A stretch of DNA of 64,000 bases from Flavobacterium celericrescens (lineage in GTDB: Bacteria; Bacteroidota; Bacteroidia; Flavobacteriales; Flavobacteriaceae), in assembly GCF_011392075.1 (NCBI RefSeq), contig NZ_JAAJBV010000008.1:52295-116294 (forward strand), in the 5' to 3' direction. The notes below the pieces were generated by a model, which saw nothing but the letters and a program-made list of their open reading frames with translations, searched no databases and was not told the origin of the DNA. Position numbers and translations under genes: made by a program. Positions 8,301 to 16,118 of the stretch are shown in pieces (the first letter of the stretch is position 1; every line of letters starts with the position of its first letter).

Positions 8301-9720
8301 AAAAGGAACAACAGACAGACTTCGTCCTGTTTTATTAACCGCAGCCGCAGCCGCACTGGGATTTTTACCTATGGCAATTTCTTCATCAGCGGGAGCAGAG
8401 GTGCAACGACCATTAGCTACTGTAGTAATTGGTGGTTTGTTTACCGCAACTCTTTTAACTATGATTGTATTGCCTATTTTATTCAAAGTGCTTGATAGCA
8501 AAGAATTTAAAAAACCAAAATTCAAAAAACACGTGAGTGGTACTTATATTATTTTATTCTTCATCGGCACCAGCTTTGGTTTTGCTCAAGATAGAAATGT
8601 TGAATTGGATACTATATTAGCAAATGCGATGCAGAATAATAAATCCTTAAAAGCTGGACAATTGCAAGTAGATAAAATGAAAGCAAATATTAAAACAGCT
8701 TATGATTTTGAAAAAACGAACGTGTATTATAGTTATGACCAAAATAATTTGGCATTAAATAATCAGCCTTTGAAAGTGTTTGGTGTGCAACAATCGTTTT
8801 TGTTTCCTACGGTTTATGGTGTGCAACGAAAAGTTAATCAAGCTGCTTATGAGCAAGAACAAGCACGTTTTGAATTGCAAAAAAATAAACTTTCATTAGA
8901 GATTTCTAAAACATATCACCACATTGTTTATTTACAACAGCAAGAAACAACTTATAAGTATTTAGATAGTTTATATCAAAACTTCTCTAAAGCAAGCGAT
9001 AGACGTTTTGAATTGGGAGAAACAAATTATTTAGAAAAAATTACTGCCCAAGCCAAATATAGACAAATCCAAACTAAATTAAATCAACTGGATAAAGAGA
9101 AAAAAGGGCAATATGAATTGTTACAAGCATTGGTGCAATCGGAAGATAAAGTAAGGGTTAAATCGGTGATTATGGAGCCAATAAATAATTTAACTATTAC
9201 TACAAATAAAGAATTGTATTTAACATATTTTGAGAGTGTTACAAAATCTTATGAAAACAATATAAAACTTCAAAATCAAAATTGGTTGCCTAATTTAAAT
9301 TTGGAATATTTTCAAGGTAAAAACAATGGCATTTCAGAATCATTATATGGATTTCAAGTTGGAGTAGCTGTACCCTTGTTTTTTTCAGGAAATGTGGCCA
9401 AATCTAAAGTTGCGAAGCTAGCCTTGCAATCTTGGGAACAGGAGAAACAAAATGAAGAGCAAAGAATTGAGGCGTATATTTTACAGTCTAAAAACACTTT
9501 AGATCAGCATCAACAAGCTATTACTTATTATACTGAACATGGCAAAAAGTTAGCTGCTGAAATAATAAAAGTAGCTGATATGAGCTATAAACACGGTGAG
9601 ATTGACTTTTTTCAATACATACAAAGTTTAGAAAATGCAACAATTATTCAAATGGAATATTTAGATGCTTTGCTACAATACAACAAAACACAACTTGATT
9701 TACAATACCTTAATTATTAA
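5386..9720 (+). CDS. CusA/CzcA-type heavy-metal RND transporter fused to a TolC-like outer-membrane factor
   Basis: 1444 aa. Residues 1 to ~1040 are a complete heavy-metal RND pump: N-terminal TM1 (LIVLLFTLGVLGFGLF), porter repeats, TM4 with the proton-relay motif DFGIIIDGAVIIVE (about 400-413), and the second half ending around LPILFKVLDSKEFKK. Residues ~1070-1444 are a TolC/CusC-like coiled-coil protein (repeated heptad helices, VAVPLFFSGNVAKSK). Between them lies a lysine-rich stretch and a signal-peptide-like segment GTYIILFFIGTSFGFAQ. Known function of the family: proton-driven export of Cu/Ag, Zn, Co or Cd across both membranes with a periplasmic adaptor (next gene). The fusion is known in Flavobacteria; the metal is not determinable here. 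Confidence 0.92.
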   Translation: MLEKIIAFSLKNKLIVLLFTLGVLGFGLFSVFQISIGAVPDITNNQVQVITTSRNLSTQDIEQFITYPVEIEMANLPSVKEIRSISKFGLSVVTIVFEDEIGTYLPRQLIAEKIKAASEKIPEGFGTPEMGPITTGLGEIYQYTLEVKPEYKNQYSVTDLRTIQDWVVKRQLSGIKGVVEINTWGGFLKQYEIAINSASLKAMNISASDVFTALEKNNSIAGGAYIEKVNQSYFIRGEGKVSSIQDIENIVVKNESGLPVYVKNVAEVRFGHANRFGAITGNGEGEKVLGQVMMLKGGNSKQVIDDVKHRVVEIQKTLPKGVYINGFLERSELVGKTTFTVAENLILGCLIVIFVVVLLLGNWRSGLVVASVIPLCLLFAISFMNIFDIDANLMSLGAIDFGIIIDGAVIIVEFIAFQIAHKSRHLVGLSKEQQQIEIDQITYKSASKMMNSAIFGQLIILIVFIPILSLSGVEGKMFKPMAMTFSFALLGAMLFCFTYVPVVSSMFLKPKAENPNSLSNRLINKLNALYLPVIQWALNNTKKVLYGALGLLVIAGTIFSTMGGEFIPTLDEGDFVIQPVLKTGTSLSKTIETTTKIEKIILDNFPEVSQVVSRIGAAEVPTDPMSMEESDIIVKLKPKSEWVSAASKDELADKIKTAIEQKIPNMEIEFTQPIEMRFNELISGSRSDVAVKIFGEDLDVLARKASEIEKAIKNVEGASDIIIEKTEGLPQMFVQYDRSKIARYGLNISDLNEVIALGFAGKTVGNVFEGEKRFDMVIRLNKNNRQDIEDLRNLYVATPSGEQIPLRELATIEYTVGPAKISRDNTNRRIVVGINVRNRDLQSVVDDVRTNIESKVKLPSGYRVTYGGQFENLESAKARLLIAVPIALFLIFIMLHFAFGSIKEAIMVYSAIPLSAVGGILFLWMRDLPFSISAGVGFIALFGIAVLNGIVLIEHFKELKHQGMKDMNELILKGTTDRLRPVLLTAAAAALGFLPMAISSSAGAEVQRPLATVVIGGLFTATLLTMIVLPILFKVLDSKEFKKPKFKKHVSGTYIILFFIGTSFGFAQDRNVELDTILANAMQNNKSLKAGQLQVDKMKANIKTAYDFEKTNVYYSYDQNNLALNNQPLKVFGVQQSFLFPTVYGVQRKVNQAAYEQEQARFELQKNKLSLEISKTYHHIVYLQQQETTYKYLDSLYQNFSKASDRRFELGETNYLEKITAQAKYRQIQTKLNQLDKEKKGQYELLQALVQSEDKVRVKSVIMEPINNLTITTNKELYLTYFESVTKSYENNIKLQNQNWLPNLNLEYFQGKNNGISESLYGFQVGVAVPLFFSGNVAKSKVAKLALQSWEQEKQNEEQRIEAYILQSKNTLDQHQQAITYYTEHGKKLAAEIIKVADMSYKHGEIDFFQYIQSLENATIIQMEYLDALLQYNKTQLDLQYLNY

Positions 9721-9724
9721 TATT

Positions 9725-10843
9725 ATGTTTAAAAAAAATATAATTTTAGCCGCACTTATCATTTCATTTTTCTCTTGTAAAGAAACCAAAACAGAGGAAG
9801 TTGCTGTTGTTGATGAAACCACAATAACAGTAACAAAAGAGCAATTTGAAGCTTCAAAAATGACAATTGGAAATCCAGTTGAACAAAGTTTTGATGTAAC
9901 TATAAAAGCATCAGGAAAAGTAGATGTACCGCCACAATATAGAGCTAAAGTAACTACTTTTTTAGGTGGTTATGTCAAAGCCACTAAGCTATTGGTAGGT
10001 GATAAAGTTGCAAAAGGACAAGCTTTAATTACTTTAGAAAATACAGAATATTTAGACTTGCAAAAAGACTATTTAGAACTGGCCGAACAATTAACCTATT
10101 TGAAATCGGAATTTGAACGTCAAAAAACGTTATACCAAGAAAAAATAGCTTCACAAAAAAACTATCTGAAAGCAGAAAGTGATTATAAAAGTACAAAAGG
10201 AATGTACCAAGGTTTGCGCGAAAAATTGCTATTACTTAATATCAATCCAGCAAATGTTGAGCGTGGTAAATTTACTTCTCAAATTACATTAACGGCACCT
10301 ATTTCTGGAGATGTAACAGTAATGAATGCTAATGTAGGGATGTTTATGTCGCCATCAGATGTAATTTTAGAAATTGTAGATACCAATTATTTGCATTTGA
10401 ATTTAAGCATTTTTGAAAAAGATATTTTGAGTGTAAAAGAAGGACAAAAAATAAATTTTTCAATTCCTGAAGCAAGTAAAGAATTGTTTGTGTCACAAGT
10501 GCAAAAAGTGGGTAAATCTATTGAGAGTAAAGACCGAACTATCGCTGTTTTTGGTGTATTAAGCCCGCAAAATAAGACCAAATTATTGTCAGGTATGTTT
10601 GTTGAAGCTGGAATTGTTATCAATTCTAAAAAAGGGTTTGGAGTTCCAACAGAAGCTATTGTTACTGAGGATAATAAAACTTTTGTCTTGGTTTTAAATA
10701 ATGATACAAAAGACTATATTTTCAAAAAAGTTCCCGTATCTTTAGGAGAGAAATCTGAAAATTTTGTAGAAATATTGCCAACTGCAACAGTTAATCAAAC
10801 AACCAAGATATTGACTAAAGGAGTGTTTGATGTGGCTAACTAA
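9725..10843 (+). CDS. Membrane-fusion protein (CusB/HlyD type) of the RND efflux pump, lipoprotein
   Basis: 372 aa from the ATG at 9725, 4 bp after the pump stop; an in-frame upstream TTG start inside the pump gene would destroy the lipoprotein signal. The signal MFKKNIILAALIISFFSC places the lipidated Cys at 18. The barrel-sandwich/lipoyl half-motifs (VTTFLGGYVKATKLLVGDKVAKGQ and ITLTAPISGDVTV) flank a coiled-coil hairpin around 105-160, and a C-terminal beta-barrel follows (GMFVEAGIVI). It should bridge the inner-membrane RND part to the TolC-like part. Same operon as the pump. Confidence 0.9.
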   Translation: MFKKNIILAALIISFFSCKETKTEEVAVVDETTITVTKEQFEASKMTIGNPVEQSFDVTIKASGKVDVPPQYRAKVTTFLGGYVKATKLLVGDKVAKGQALITLENTEYLDLQKDYLELAEQLTYLKSEFERQKTLYQEKIASQKNYLKAESDYKSTKGMYQGLREKLLLLNINPANVERGKFTSQITLTAPISGDVTVMNANVGMFMSPSDVILEIVDTNYLHLNLSIFEKDILSVKEGQKINFSIPEASKELFVSQVQKVGKSIESKDRTIAVFGVLSPQNKTKLLSGMFVEAGIVINSKKGFGVPTEAIVTEDNKTFVLVLNNDTKDYIFKKVPVSLGEKSENFVEILPTATVNQTTKILTKGVFDVAN

Positions 10844-10855
10844 AAATAGAATCAC

Positions 10856-11974
10856 ATGGATTTGAATAAACTAAAAGCGCAATTGCAAACAGAAGTCGAC
10901 ACGGCTTTTTTATACGACAGCATTGCAGCTATTCAAACAGACATCAACTTAAAAAGAGTTTTAGAGAGTTTGGCAAACATTGAAAAAAATCATGCACATC
11001 ACATGCTTTTAAAAGTGCAAGAATTAGAGCCAACTACACAAATGCCTTTGCCATCAGCAAGAGCTAAGTTGCAACTCAAATTAGGAAAAGTGTTTGGTTA
11101 TAATACAATCATTAGTAATTTATCTAATATCGAAAAGCAGTTTGCCGTAAATACAATAAAAAATAAATTAGAAAACGGCGAAAAAATTTCAGGCTTTGAG
11201 CACAATCATTTAAAAATAATTGAAGCTGTTAATCAAAATCAAGCCTTGAATATTTCGGGTGGTTTCTTATCAAAATTTGAAAGCCGTCATAAATCAGTAG
11301 GAGGGAATGCTTTGCGAGCTGCAGTATTAGGAGCAAACGACGGATTAGTTTCTAATATGAGTTTGGTCATGGGTGTGGCTGGAGCCGCCGTTTCAAACAG
11401 TACAATTTTACTAACAGGTTCGGCTGGATTATTAGCAGGTGCTATTTCAATGGCATTAGGCGAATGGCTTTCCGTACAAAGTTCAAAAGAACTTTACGAA
11501 AATCAAATAGCATTAGAAACCGAAGAATTAGAAGCTTCTCCAGAAGAAGAAAAAAAAGAATTAGCATTGTTGTATCAAGCCAAAGGAATGTCTGTTGCAG
11601 AAGCGCAAAAACTAGCCGACAAAGCTTTTGAAACACCAGAATCAGCAATAGAAACTTTGATTACAGAAGAGTTAAATATCAACAAGGAAGAATTAGAAGG
11701 TTCGGCCTGGGAAGCGGCAATAACTTCTTTCGTATTATTTGCCTTAGGCGCTATTATTCCATTGTATCCATTTATATTTTTAGAAGGTGTAACGGCCATC
11801 TATTTGAGTATTGGTAGTAGTGTTGTTGGGCTTTTTACTATTGGTTCGGCTATCACTTTGTTCACCGGAAAATCGATTCTTTTTTCAGGATGTAGACAAG
11901 TAATTTTTGGACTAGCAGCCGCGGCAGTGACTTATGGAATTGGAGCATTAATAGGTGTTTCCATAGCAGGATAA
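10856..11974 (+). CDS. Ferritin-like domain fused to VIT1/CCC1 metal transporter
   Basis: 372 aa. Residues 1-130 are a rubrerythrin/ferritin-like helical bundle with E/H ligands, including ANIEKNHAHHML near 39-50. Residues ~150-372 are a VIT1/CCC1 family transporter: AAVLGANDGLVSNMSLVMGV, GAISMALGEWLSVQSS (the conserved MxxGExxS-like motif) and three C-terminal TM helices. Known relatives export or compartmentalise Fe2+/Mn2+. It starts 12 bp after the membrane-fusion gene, so it is probably co-expressed with the efflux pump and adds iron/manganese export. Metal specificity is inferred from family only. Confidence 0.85.
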   Translation: MDLNKLKAQLQTEVDTAFLYDSIAAIQTDINLKRVLESLANIEKNHAHHMLLKVQELEPTTQMPLPSARAKLQLKLGKVFGYNTIISNLSNIEKQFAVNTIKNKLENGEKISGFEHNHLKIIEAVNQNQALNISGGFLSKFESRHKSVGGNALRAAVLGANDGLVSNMSLVMGVAGAAVSNSTILLTGSAGLLAGAISMALGEWLSVQSSKELYENQIALETEELEASPEEEKKELALLYQAKGMSVAEAQKLADKAFETPESAIETLITEELNINKEELEGSAWEAAITSFVLFALGAIIPLYPFIFLEGVTAIYLSIGSSVVGLFTIGSAITLFTGKSILFSGCRQVIFGLAAAAVTYGIGALIGVSIAG

Positions 11975-12003
11975 ATTAGTATTAACTTAAATATAATAAA
12001 ATT

Positions 12004-12501
12004 ATGAACGATGCGCATTTACACATGGTGGTAAACCACTTTCCAATCATTGGAACCATTTTTGGATTAGGAATTTTGCTTGCAGGCATCTTTATGAAGC
12101 AAACGGTTGTTAAAAACGTAGCATACATTCTGTTTGTAGTAGCTGCAATATTTGGAGCGGTTAGTATGGCAACGGGTGAAGGAGCAGAAGAAATTGCAGA
12201 AAAATTACCTTCAGTTACGGATCAAATCATTCATGAGCATGAAGAAATGGCCGAAAAATTAGCTTTGGTATTATATGCTTTAGGCGTAATTTCCTTACTA
12301 GGATTGTATCTCAATTTTAAGAACCATGCTAAAGCTGCTGTGGTATCGTATATTGCTTTGGTAGTGGCTATTATTGGCGTGTTTTTTGGAAAACAGACAG
12401 GTACAACCGGAGGAGAAGTTCGCCACACTGAAATAAGAGCCAATGCTACTGCAACAACAGCCGTTGACTCTGATGGAGCAGAAGAAGGTGACGATGATTA
12501 A
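12004..12501 (+). CDS. DUF2231-like small membrane protein
   Basis: 165 aa with four predicted membrane helices: IVNHFPIIGTIFGLG region (10-30), VAYILFVVAAIFGAV, LALVLYALGVISLLG and VSYIALVVAIIGVFF. The N-terminus carries His residues (AHLHMVVNH) and the C-terminus is an acidic tail ending EEGDDD. The pattern resembles DUF2231 predicted membrane proteins, sometimes linked with haem or metal enzymes; I cannot assign a function. It follows the VIT1-type transporter by 29 bp and is the last gene before a strong terminator. Confidence 0.6.
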   Translation: MNDAHLHMVVNHFPIIGTIFGLGILLAGIFMKQTVVKNVAYILFVVAAIFGAVSMATGEGAEEIAEKLPSVTDQIIHEHEEMAEKLALVLYALGVISLLGLYLNFKNHAKAAVVSYIALVVAIIGVFFGKQTGTTGGEVRHTEIRANATATTAVDSDGAEEGDDD

Positions 12502-12522
12502 TAGAAACCAAGATTAAAATAA

Positions 12523-12556
12523 AAACCACTTTAAAACAATAAAGTGGTTTTTTATT
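12523..12556 (+). terminator. Intrinsic terminator after the metal-efflux operon
   Basis: AAACCACTTTA (12523-12533) pairs perfectly with TAAAGTGGTTT (12540-12550) around a 6-base loop, followed by a T-rich tail. It closes the plus-strand operon ending at 12501 and, being A-rich on the left, may also serve the minus strand. Confidence 0.85.
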
Positions 12557-12562
12557 TTAAGA

Positions 12563-12700
12563 TTATTCTTCATTTCCAAATTCATCTTGATGATAGGCTC
12601 CAATTTCTTTTTGTATCTGCTTATCATTTGGATGTTCTATTTATTTTAAATAAAGCTCCTGAATTTCTTTATCTTTAAAAGTGAATTTTATTATTGTTTT
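12563..12700 (-). pseudogene. Remnant of a small gene with an in-frame stop
   Basis: Read on the minus strand this gap gives a convincing coding tail: FTFKDKEIQELYLK, a TAA, then IEHPNDKQIQKEIGAYHQDEFGNEE and a stop at 12563-12565. The flow across the internal stop (at about 12645) looks like a single protein with one nonsense mutation. No start codon is found before the neighbouring gene end at 12701, so the 5' part is missing. I do not recognise the family. It might also be a chance match, but the composition is strongly protein-like. Confidence 0.4.
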
Positions 12701-13120
12701 TTAAGAAATTAATAAACTGATTAGAGAAAAAATACCTAGAATAGAAGCTCTTAGCAATAGTTTTTTATAGTAGTTTTTTAATTCTTCAGATGCTTTTTCA
12801 TACATCTTATATGCTATTATTGTTAATATTCCTGCCGTTAAACTTCCAATGATTAACATAGCATTAGCACCAGGCCAATGCATTAGTTTAAATTCAATAC
12901 CAATTATTGCAATTGATAGAAACCAACCAAAAATTATCGAAACACCAATATTTTGGTTTTTAAAGTTTTTGTCGCTAAAAAAATAAAAACCAAATGGGAA
13001 ATAACATAGCGCTAATAATGTCAATGATAATACCATTAATGCACTAGAGCCAGGCCAGCTTAATAACTTAAAAATTAGCGAAATAATGAATAAAATAGAT
13101 AAAACTTTTTCTGTTTTCAT
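12701..13120 (-). CDS. Membrane protein with GldL-like helices
   Basis: 139 aa, four hydrophobic segments. Two of them carry the FKLLSWPGS / FKLMHWPGANAMLIIG signature that resembles the N-terminal membrane region of the gliding-motility/type IX secretion protein GldL. It lacks the long cytoplasmic domain of GldL and is far shorter, so it is a stand-alone relative, not GldL itself. Function unknown. It is on the minus strand 13 bp after the next gene (13134-13550), possibly co-transcribed. Confidence 0.6.
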   Translation of the reverse strand: MKTEKVLSILFIISLIFKLLSWPGSSALMVLSLTLLALCYFPFGFYFFSDKNFKNQNIGVSIIFGWFLSIAIIGIEFKLMHWPGANAMLIIGSLTAGILTIIAYKMYEKASEELKNYYKKLLLRASILGIFSLISLLIS

Positions 13121-13133
13121 GTTTGTAATAAAT

Positions 13134-13550
13134 TTATGTTTTGGTTAATAACCAAATTCCTTGAATTGTATTTTCAAAAGTACCAAATTCATCTGTTATT
13201 GTTTCAATAATATACCAATTTCCGTAGATTGAATTATTTTGTTCATCAACAATGCCTTCATGTTCAATTTCTAAAAAACCTTCTTCATAATTAATAGTAG
13301 TTGAATGTTCTACGATGACGGGCTTTTTTGGATATTTTTTTACAAAAGAAATAAAACCATCTTCAATAAAACCTTTAATAATTGCCTCTAATTTTACAGA
13401 AAAAACAGAACCATCTTCTTTAATTTCTCCTGTAAAAGAACCATTTGAATCTATTATAGAAGCTTTAATTTGTACACGTTGCCCAAAGTAGGGTAGGTTA
13501 TAACCGCTACCATATTCATAAAATCCTTGCCAGTTGCCAGTTAGATTCAT
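13134..13550 (-). CDS. Hypothetical lipocalin-like beta protein
   Basis: 138 aa, no signal peptide. It begins MNLTGNWQGFYEYGSGY and contains alternating strands with a late YGNWYIIE motif and a closing IQGIWLLTK strand. The repeated G-W strands (TGNWQGFY, YGNWY) look like a small up-and-down beta barrel. I do not recognise a named family. It is followed on the same strand by the GldL-like membrane gene. Confidence 0.5.
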   Translation of the reverse strand: MNLTGNWQGFYEYGSGYNLPYFGQRVQIKASIIDSNGSFTGEIKEDGSVFSVKLEAIIKGFIEDGFISFVKKYPKKPVIVEHSTTINYEEGFLEIEHEGIVDEQNNSIYGNWYIIETITDEFGTFENTIQGIWLLTKT

Positions 13551-13688
13551 TATACTAATGATTTTATTTAATTGATTCTTAAGTGATATTTTAAAATTTT
13601 TAATCTTTTTATTATGTAATGTAAAACTTATTTAGAACAATAAATAGGAATTACCAGATTATATTATATTAGAAATAAAATAGCAATC

Positions 13689-13755
13689 ACAACAAAGGTT
13701 TTTTCGAAAGAAAAACCAAGTCCAAGCCATTGCTACAAGTGAGTGTTAGTATCAG
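13689..13755 (-). repeat. attC-like element E1, truncated and diverged
   Basis: It ends in GTTAGTATCAG at the end of the 13785-14327 gene. It keeps the CAATGGCT segment and a replaced central hairpin (GGTTTTTTC / GAAAAACC around 13698-13718), but the distal half of the usual repeat is missing. It is the terminal and most decayed copy. Confidence 0.45.
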
Positions 13756-13784
13756 TTTTTATTCTATTAAGATCTACTCTAAAA

Positions 13785-14327
13785 TTACTGCTTATCATTT
13801 GAAAGCGGTTTAGTTTTGATATCAGAAAGATTTGATACAATTGTCTCAATATCGGGATGCCTACACCAAGCAGTTAATTCAATATTTAATCTATTAATAA
13901 GAATATTTTTTTCATAAAATTCGAATACTCTTTGCTTACCGAAAAGATTGTCTTGTTTGTTTTTCAACGAGATTTGAAGGTTATTGGTTTCGATTTCTTT
14001 GTATTTATGTGAACCATTAATTGTATTAAGTAACCCTAATTTTAGTTTGGTTTCATTAAATTCTATTGATGTGATTAGTCCCATACGATACTTCTTAAAT
14101 GATCTTTGTCCAAAGAAGTATATTACTGCTAAAGAAATTGCAATACTTGTATATTCTGTGTTGTTAAAAAGTAAATCAGTAAGCTCTGATCTTTTTCCTC
14201 TTGATACAAACATTAAGAATATCCAACCTCCAATCCAACCAATTATGAAAAGTGTAATATATTTTAGTGCTAAAGTAAAGTAACCTTCTGTTAACTCTGA
14301 TTCAGGTTTGTTAATTTCGTATTTCAT
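13785..14327 (-). CDS. Cassette gene: two-helix membrane protein, function unknown
   Basis: 180 aa from the ATG at 14327; longer in-frame starts would read into repeat E2. Two adjacent membrane helices (about 20-42 and 60-78: ITLFIIGWIGGWIFLMFV and SIAISLAVIYFFG) precede a ~100 aa cytoplasmic domain of mixed strands (ITSIEFNETKLKLGL, NLQISLKNKQDN), which recalls membrane-tethered PH-like domains, without a firm match. The last gene of the cassette array. Its upstream boundary (GCTAGC at 14374) does not match its downstream boundary (GTTAGTATC), so this unit has been rearranged. Confidence 0.55.
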   Translation of the reverse strand: MKYEINKPESELTEGYFTLALKYITLFIIGWIGGWIFLMFVSRGKRSELTDLLFNNTEYTSIAISLAVIYFFGQRSFKKYRMGLITSIEFNETKLKLGLLNTINGSHKYKEIETNNLQISLKNKQDNLFGKQRVFEFYEKNILINRLNIELTAWCRHPDIETIVSNLSDIKTKPLSNDKQ

Positions 14328-14373
14328 TTTTTTTCTGTCAAAATTCGTTGGATAAGTCCGTCTTAAAATTTCC

Positions 14374-14514
14374 GCTAGCTTTCTACGACTTGCTCTCAGC
14401 AGCATTGCACCAACACCAAGCCATTACAAATATAACAAAACATTCCACTCAGCAGCAGATTTTCCGAAGTAAAATCCGGAAGTAGCCATTGAAGCAAAAC
14501 GCGGTTAGCAAACG
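14374..14514 (-). repeat. attC-like element E2
   Basis: The right boundary GTTAGCAAACG (14504-14514) matches the inverted copy at 14915-14925, across the 14516-14890 gene. The left boundary is degenerate (GCTAGC instead of nnnAAC). The core includes TTCTACGACTTGCTCTCAG, the invariant CCATTACAAATATAACAAAA block and a weakened central hairpin. Confidence 0.7.
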
Positions 14515-14515
14515 T

Positions 14516-14890
14516 TTATTTTACTTTGACCATTTTCGATTCCATTTTCAAGTTTTCATCTTTCGCTTCATAAGTAATTGTATCATTACTAATACCAATT
14601 ATTTTAATCTCAACTTTTTTTCCAATCATTTTCTGCAATTTTGGGTGATTTGTTTTCACGTACGCAACCTCAAACTCACAATCAGATTTCCAAGTAATTT
14701 TTCCAGAAACTTCAAGTCCATTGGCAATATTAGTTTCTGTTTGAATTGAGTCATTCCTGGTTACTTTCCAATCTGAGAAATTTGGATTAACATATATAAA
14801 ATTGCCAGTTTTAAAATCCGAGCATTTCTTTTCATTTGCGCAACTTAGCAGTAGAATGAATAATAGAAAACTATATATTTTTTTTGTCAT
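14516..14890 (-). CDS. Cassette gene: lipoprotein, function unknown
   Basis: 124 aa from the ATG at 14890; a GTG three codons upstream is an alternative. The lipoprotein signal MTKKIYSFLLFILLLSC places the lipidated Cys at 17. The mature part begins ANEKKCSDFKTGNF and consists of strands suggestive of a small OB/barrel-like fold, including GKKVEIKIIGISNDTITYEAKDE-type repeats. It is flanked by the private inverted repeat GTTAGCAAAC / GTTTGCTAAC, so it is one intact cassette whose attC-like end is E2. No known function. Confidence 0.6.
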   Translation of the reverse strand: MTKKIYSFLLFILLLSCANEKKCSDFKTGNFIYVNPNFSDWKVTRNDSIQTETNIANGLEVSGKITWKSDCEFEVAYVKTNHPKLQKMIGKKVEIKIIGISNDTITYEAKDENLKMESKMVKVK

Positions 14891-14914
14891 GTTTTTCACG
14901 TGAAGTTGTGTAAA

Positions 14915-15060
14915 TGTTTGCTAACGTTCTACGACTTGCTCTGAGCATTATTACACCAACATCAAGCCATTACAAATATAATAAAACATTCCATTCAGCA
15001 GCGGATTTTCCGTAGGAAAATCTGGAAGTAGCCATTGAAGTAAAGCGCTGTTATAAGCCG
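14915..15060 (-). repeat. attC-like element E3 (canonical)
   Basis: About 145 bp between GTTTGCTAAC (left) and GTTATAAGCC (right, 15050-15059). Central nine-base stem GGATTTTCC / GGAAAATCC with a GTA loop, the invariant AAGCCATTACAAATATAA block, and inner boxes CTACGACTTGC / GAAGTAAAGCGC. The stop codon of the 15051-15932 gene overlaps its right boundary. Confidence 0.8.
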
Positions 15061-15932
15061 TTTTTATTCTTTAGATACTCTTCTGACTTGTCATAAAGTA
15101 TTTTTCCATATTCACTCAACACTTTACAGTTTTCTATTAAAATATTTTTCTCTAATCCGGCTTTGATTTCTTTTTCAATGAATACTTCTAAAATATCAAG
15201 ATTTAGAAAAATAGCTAAATCCATCATTTGAGGTTTTGATTTTTGCCAATCTAAATTTAGTTTGAAGTTTTCACCTGATTTAGTAAGATTGTTAGAAAGA
15301 ATATCTTGCCAATTACCGTGAATAGAGTGACTACTTATTCCATAATAAACATTATAAAACATTTCTCCAGCAACAATATTTGCTCTGCTTTTTATTGATT
15401 TCCAATTTGAACTTTTATTAACATCTTCTAATTCAAAATCCGAATCGTCAAAACTATTCATAATAGATTTCTGCATTCTTTTTTCAATATTGAGTAAGTC
15501 TTCATTTCTCAAACTAGCGTTTTCTTTAATTATTCCCCAAAGTTCTTTTTCTGTTATGAGTGAATATTTAATGTAGTTTCGCTTTACTCTTTCCTCACTT
15601 TCAATTAGAAGATATTTTAAATTGATTGCAGTTTCAGCTATACAGCGATTTATGATTAAACAAATTTCTGACTTGTTTTCACAAACATTTTGAAGAAAAG
15701 AAGTGTTGAGTTTAATCAATCGTATTAGATTTCCACCAATAACAGCATCATCTTTACTTATTTCGACAGGTATCCCTTCTTCATCACAATACTTTAAGTG
15801 AACCAAGTACCAAAGACATTCAATAGAATTTTTTAAAAACTCAACATATGCATCCATAAAACTATCGATACTCTGAAATTCTGATATTTCTTTTTCTGTG
15901 TATTTAGGAAGTATTTTAGAAATTAATTTCAT
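15051..15932 (-). CDS. Cassette gene: DUF5677-like helical protein
   Basis: 293 aa, all-helical and soluble. The segment ANIVAGEMFYNVYYGISSHS, followed by HGNWQDI, near residues 190-215, together with the earlier NRCIAETAINLKYLL, is typical of DUF5677 proteins, whose activity is unknown to me. Its stop codon TAA is embedded in the cassette boundary (GGCTTATAAC on the minus strand) and its start lies ~40 bp from the opposite boundary GGCTTATAAC at 15973-15982. A complete, intact cassette with E3 as its downstream element. DUF assignment is moderately sure. Confidence 0.6.
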   Translation of the reverse strand: MKLISKILPKYTEKEISEFQSIDSFMDAYVEFLKNSIECLWYLVHLKYCDEEGIPVEISKDDAVIGGNLIRLIKLNTSFLQNVCENKSEICLIINRCIAETAINLKYLLIESEERVKRNYIKYSLITEKELWGIIKENASLRNEDLLNIEKRMQKSIMNSFDDSDFELEDVNKSSNWKSIKSRANIVAGEMFYNVYYGISSHSIHGNWQDILSNNLTKSGENFKLNLDWQKSKPQMMDLAIFLNLDILEVFIEKEIKAGLEKNILIENCKVLSEYGKILYDKSEEYLKNKNGL

Positions 15933-15972
15933 AGTTTATCTTTAAAGAAAATGGTCTCGTTTCGGCGAAAAT

Positions 15973-16111
15973 GGCTTATAACGTTCTGCGGCTTGCTCTC
16001 AGTGGCATTGCACCAACACCAAGCTTTTACAAATATAATAAAACTCAATTCAGAGTAATGCTTTCCCAACTAAATAGCAAGAAGCTTACATTGGAGCATA
16101 TTGTTTTTAGC
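15973..16111 (-). repeat. attC-like element E4, half conserved
   Basis: The left half is canonical (GGCTTATAAC, then GTTCTGCGGCTTGCTC), but from ~16045 onward it diverges: the central hairpin is lost and only a worn TTACATTGGAGC segment recalls the usual AGCCATTGAAG. It ends in GTTTTTAGC, whose partial partner TTAAAAAC lies at about 16605-16613. Confidence 0.55.
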
Positions 16112-16118
16112 TTTAGTG

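Noticed and set aside
6327..8525. Several minus-strand ORFs inside the RND pump gene
   Set aside because: Shadows of a conserved plus-strand gene with complete family motifs.
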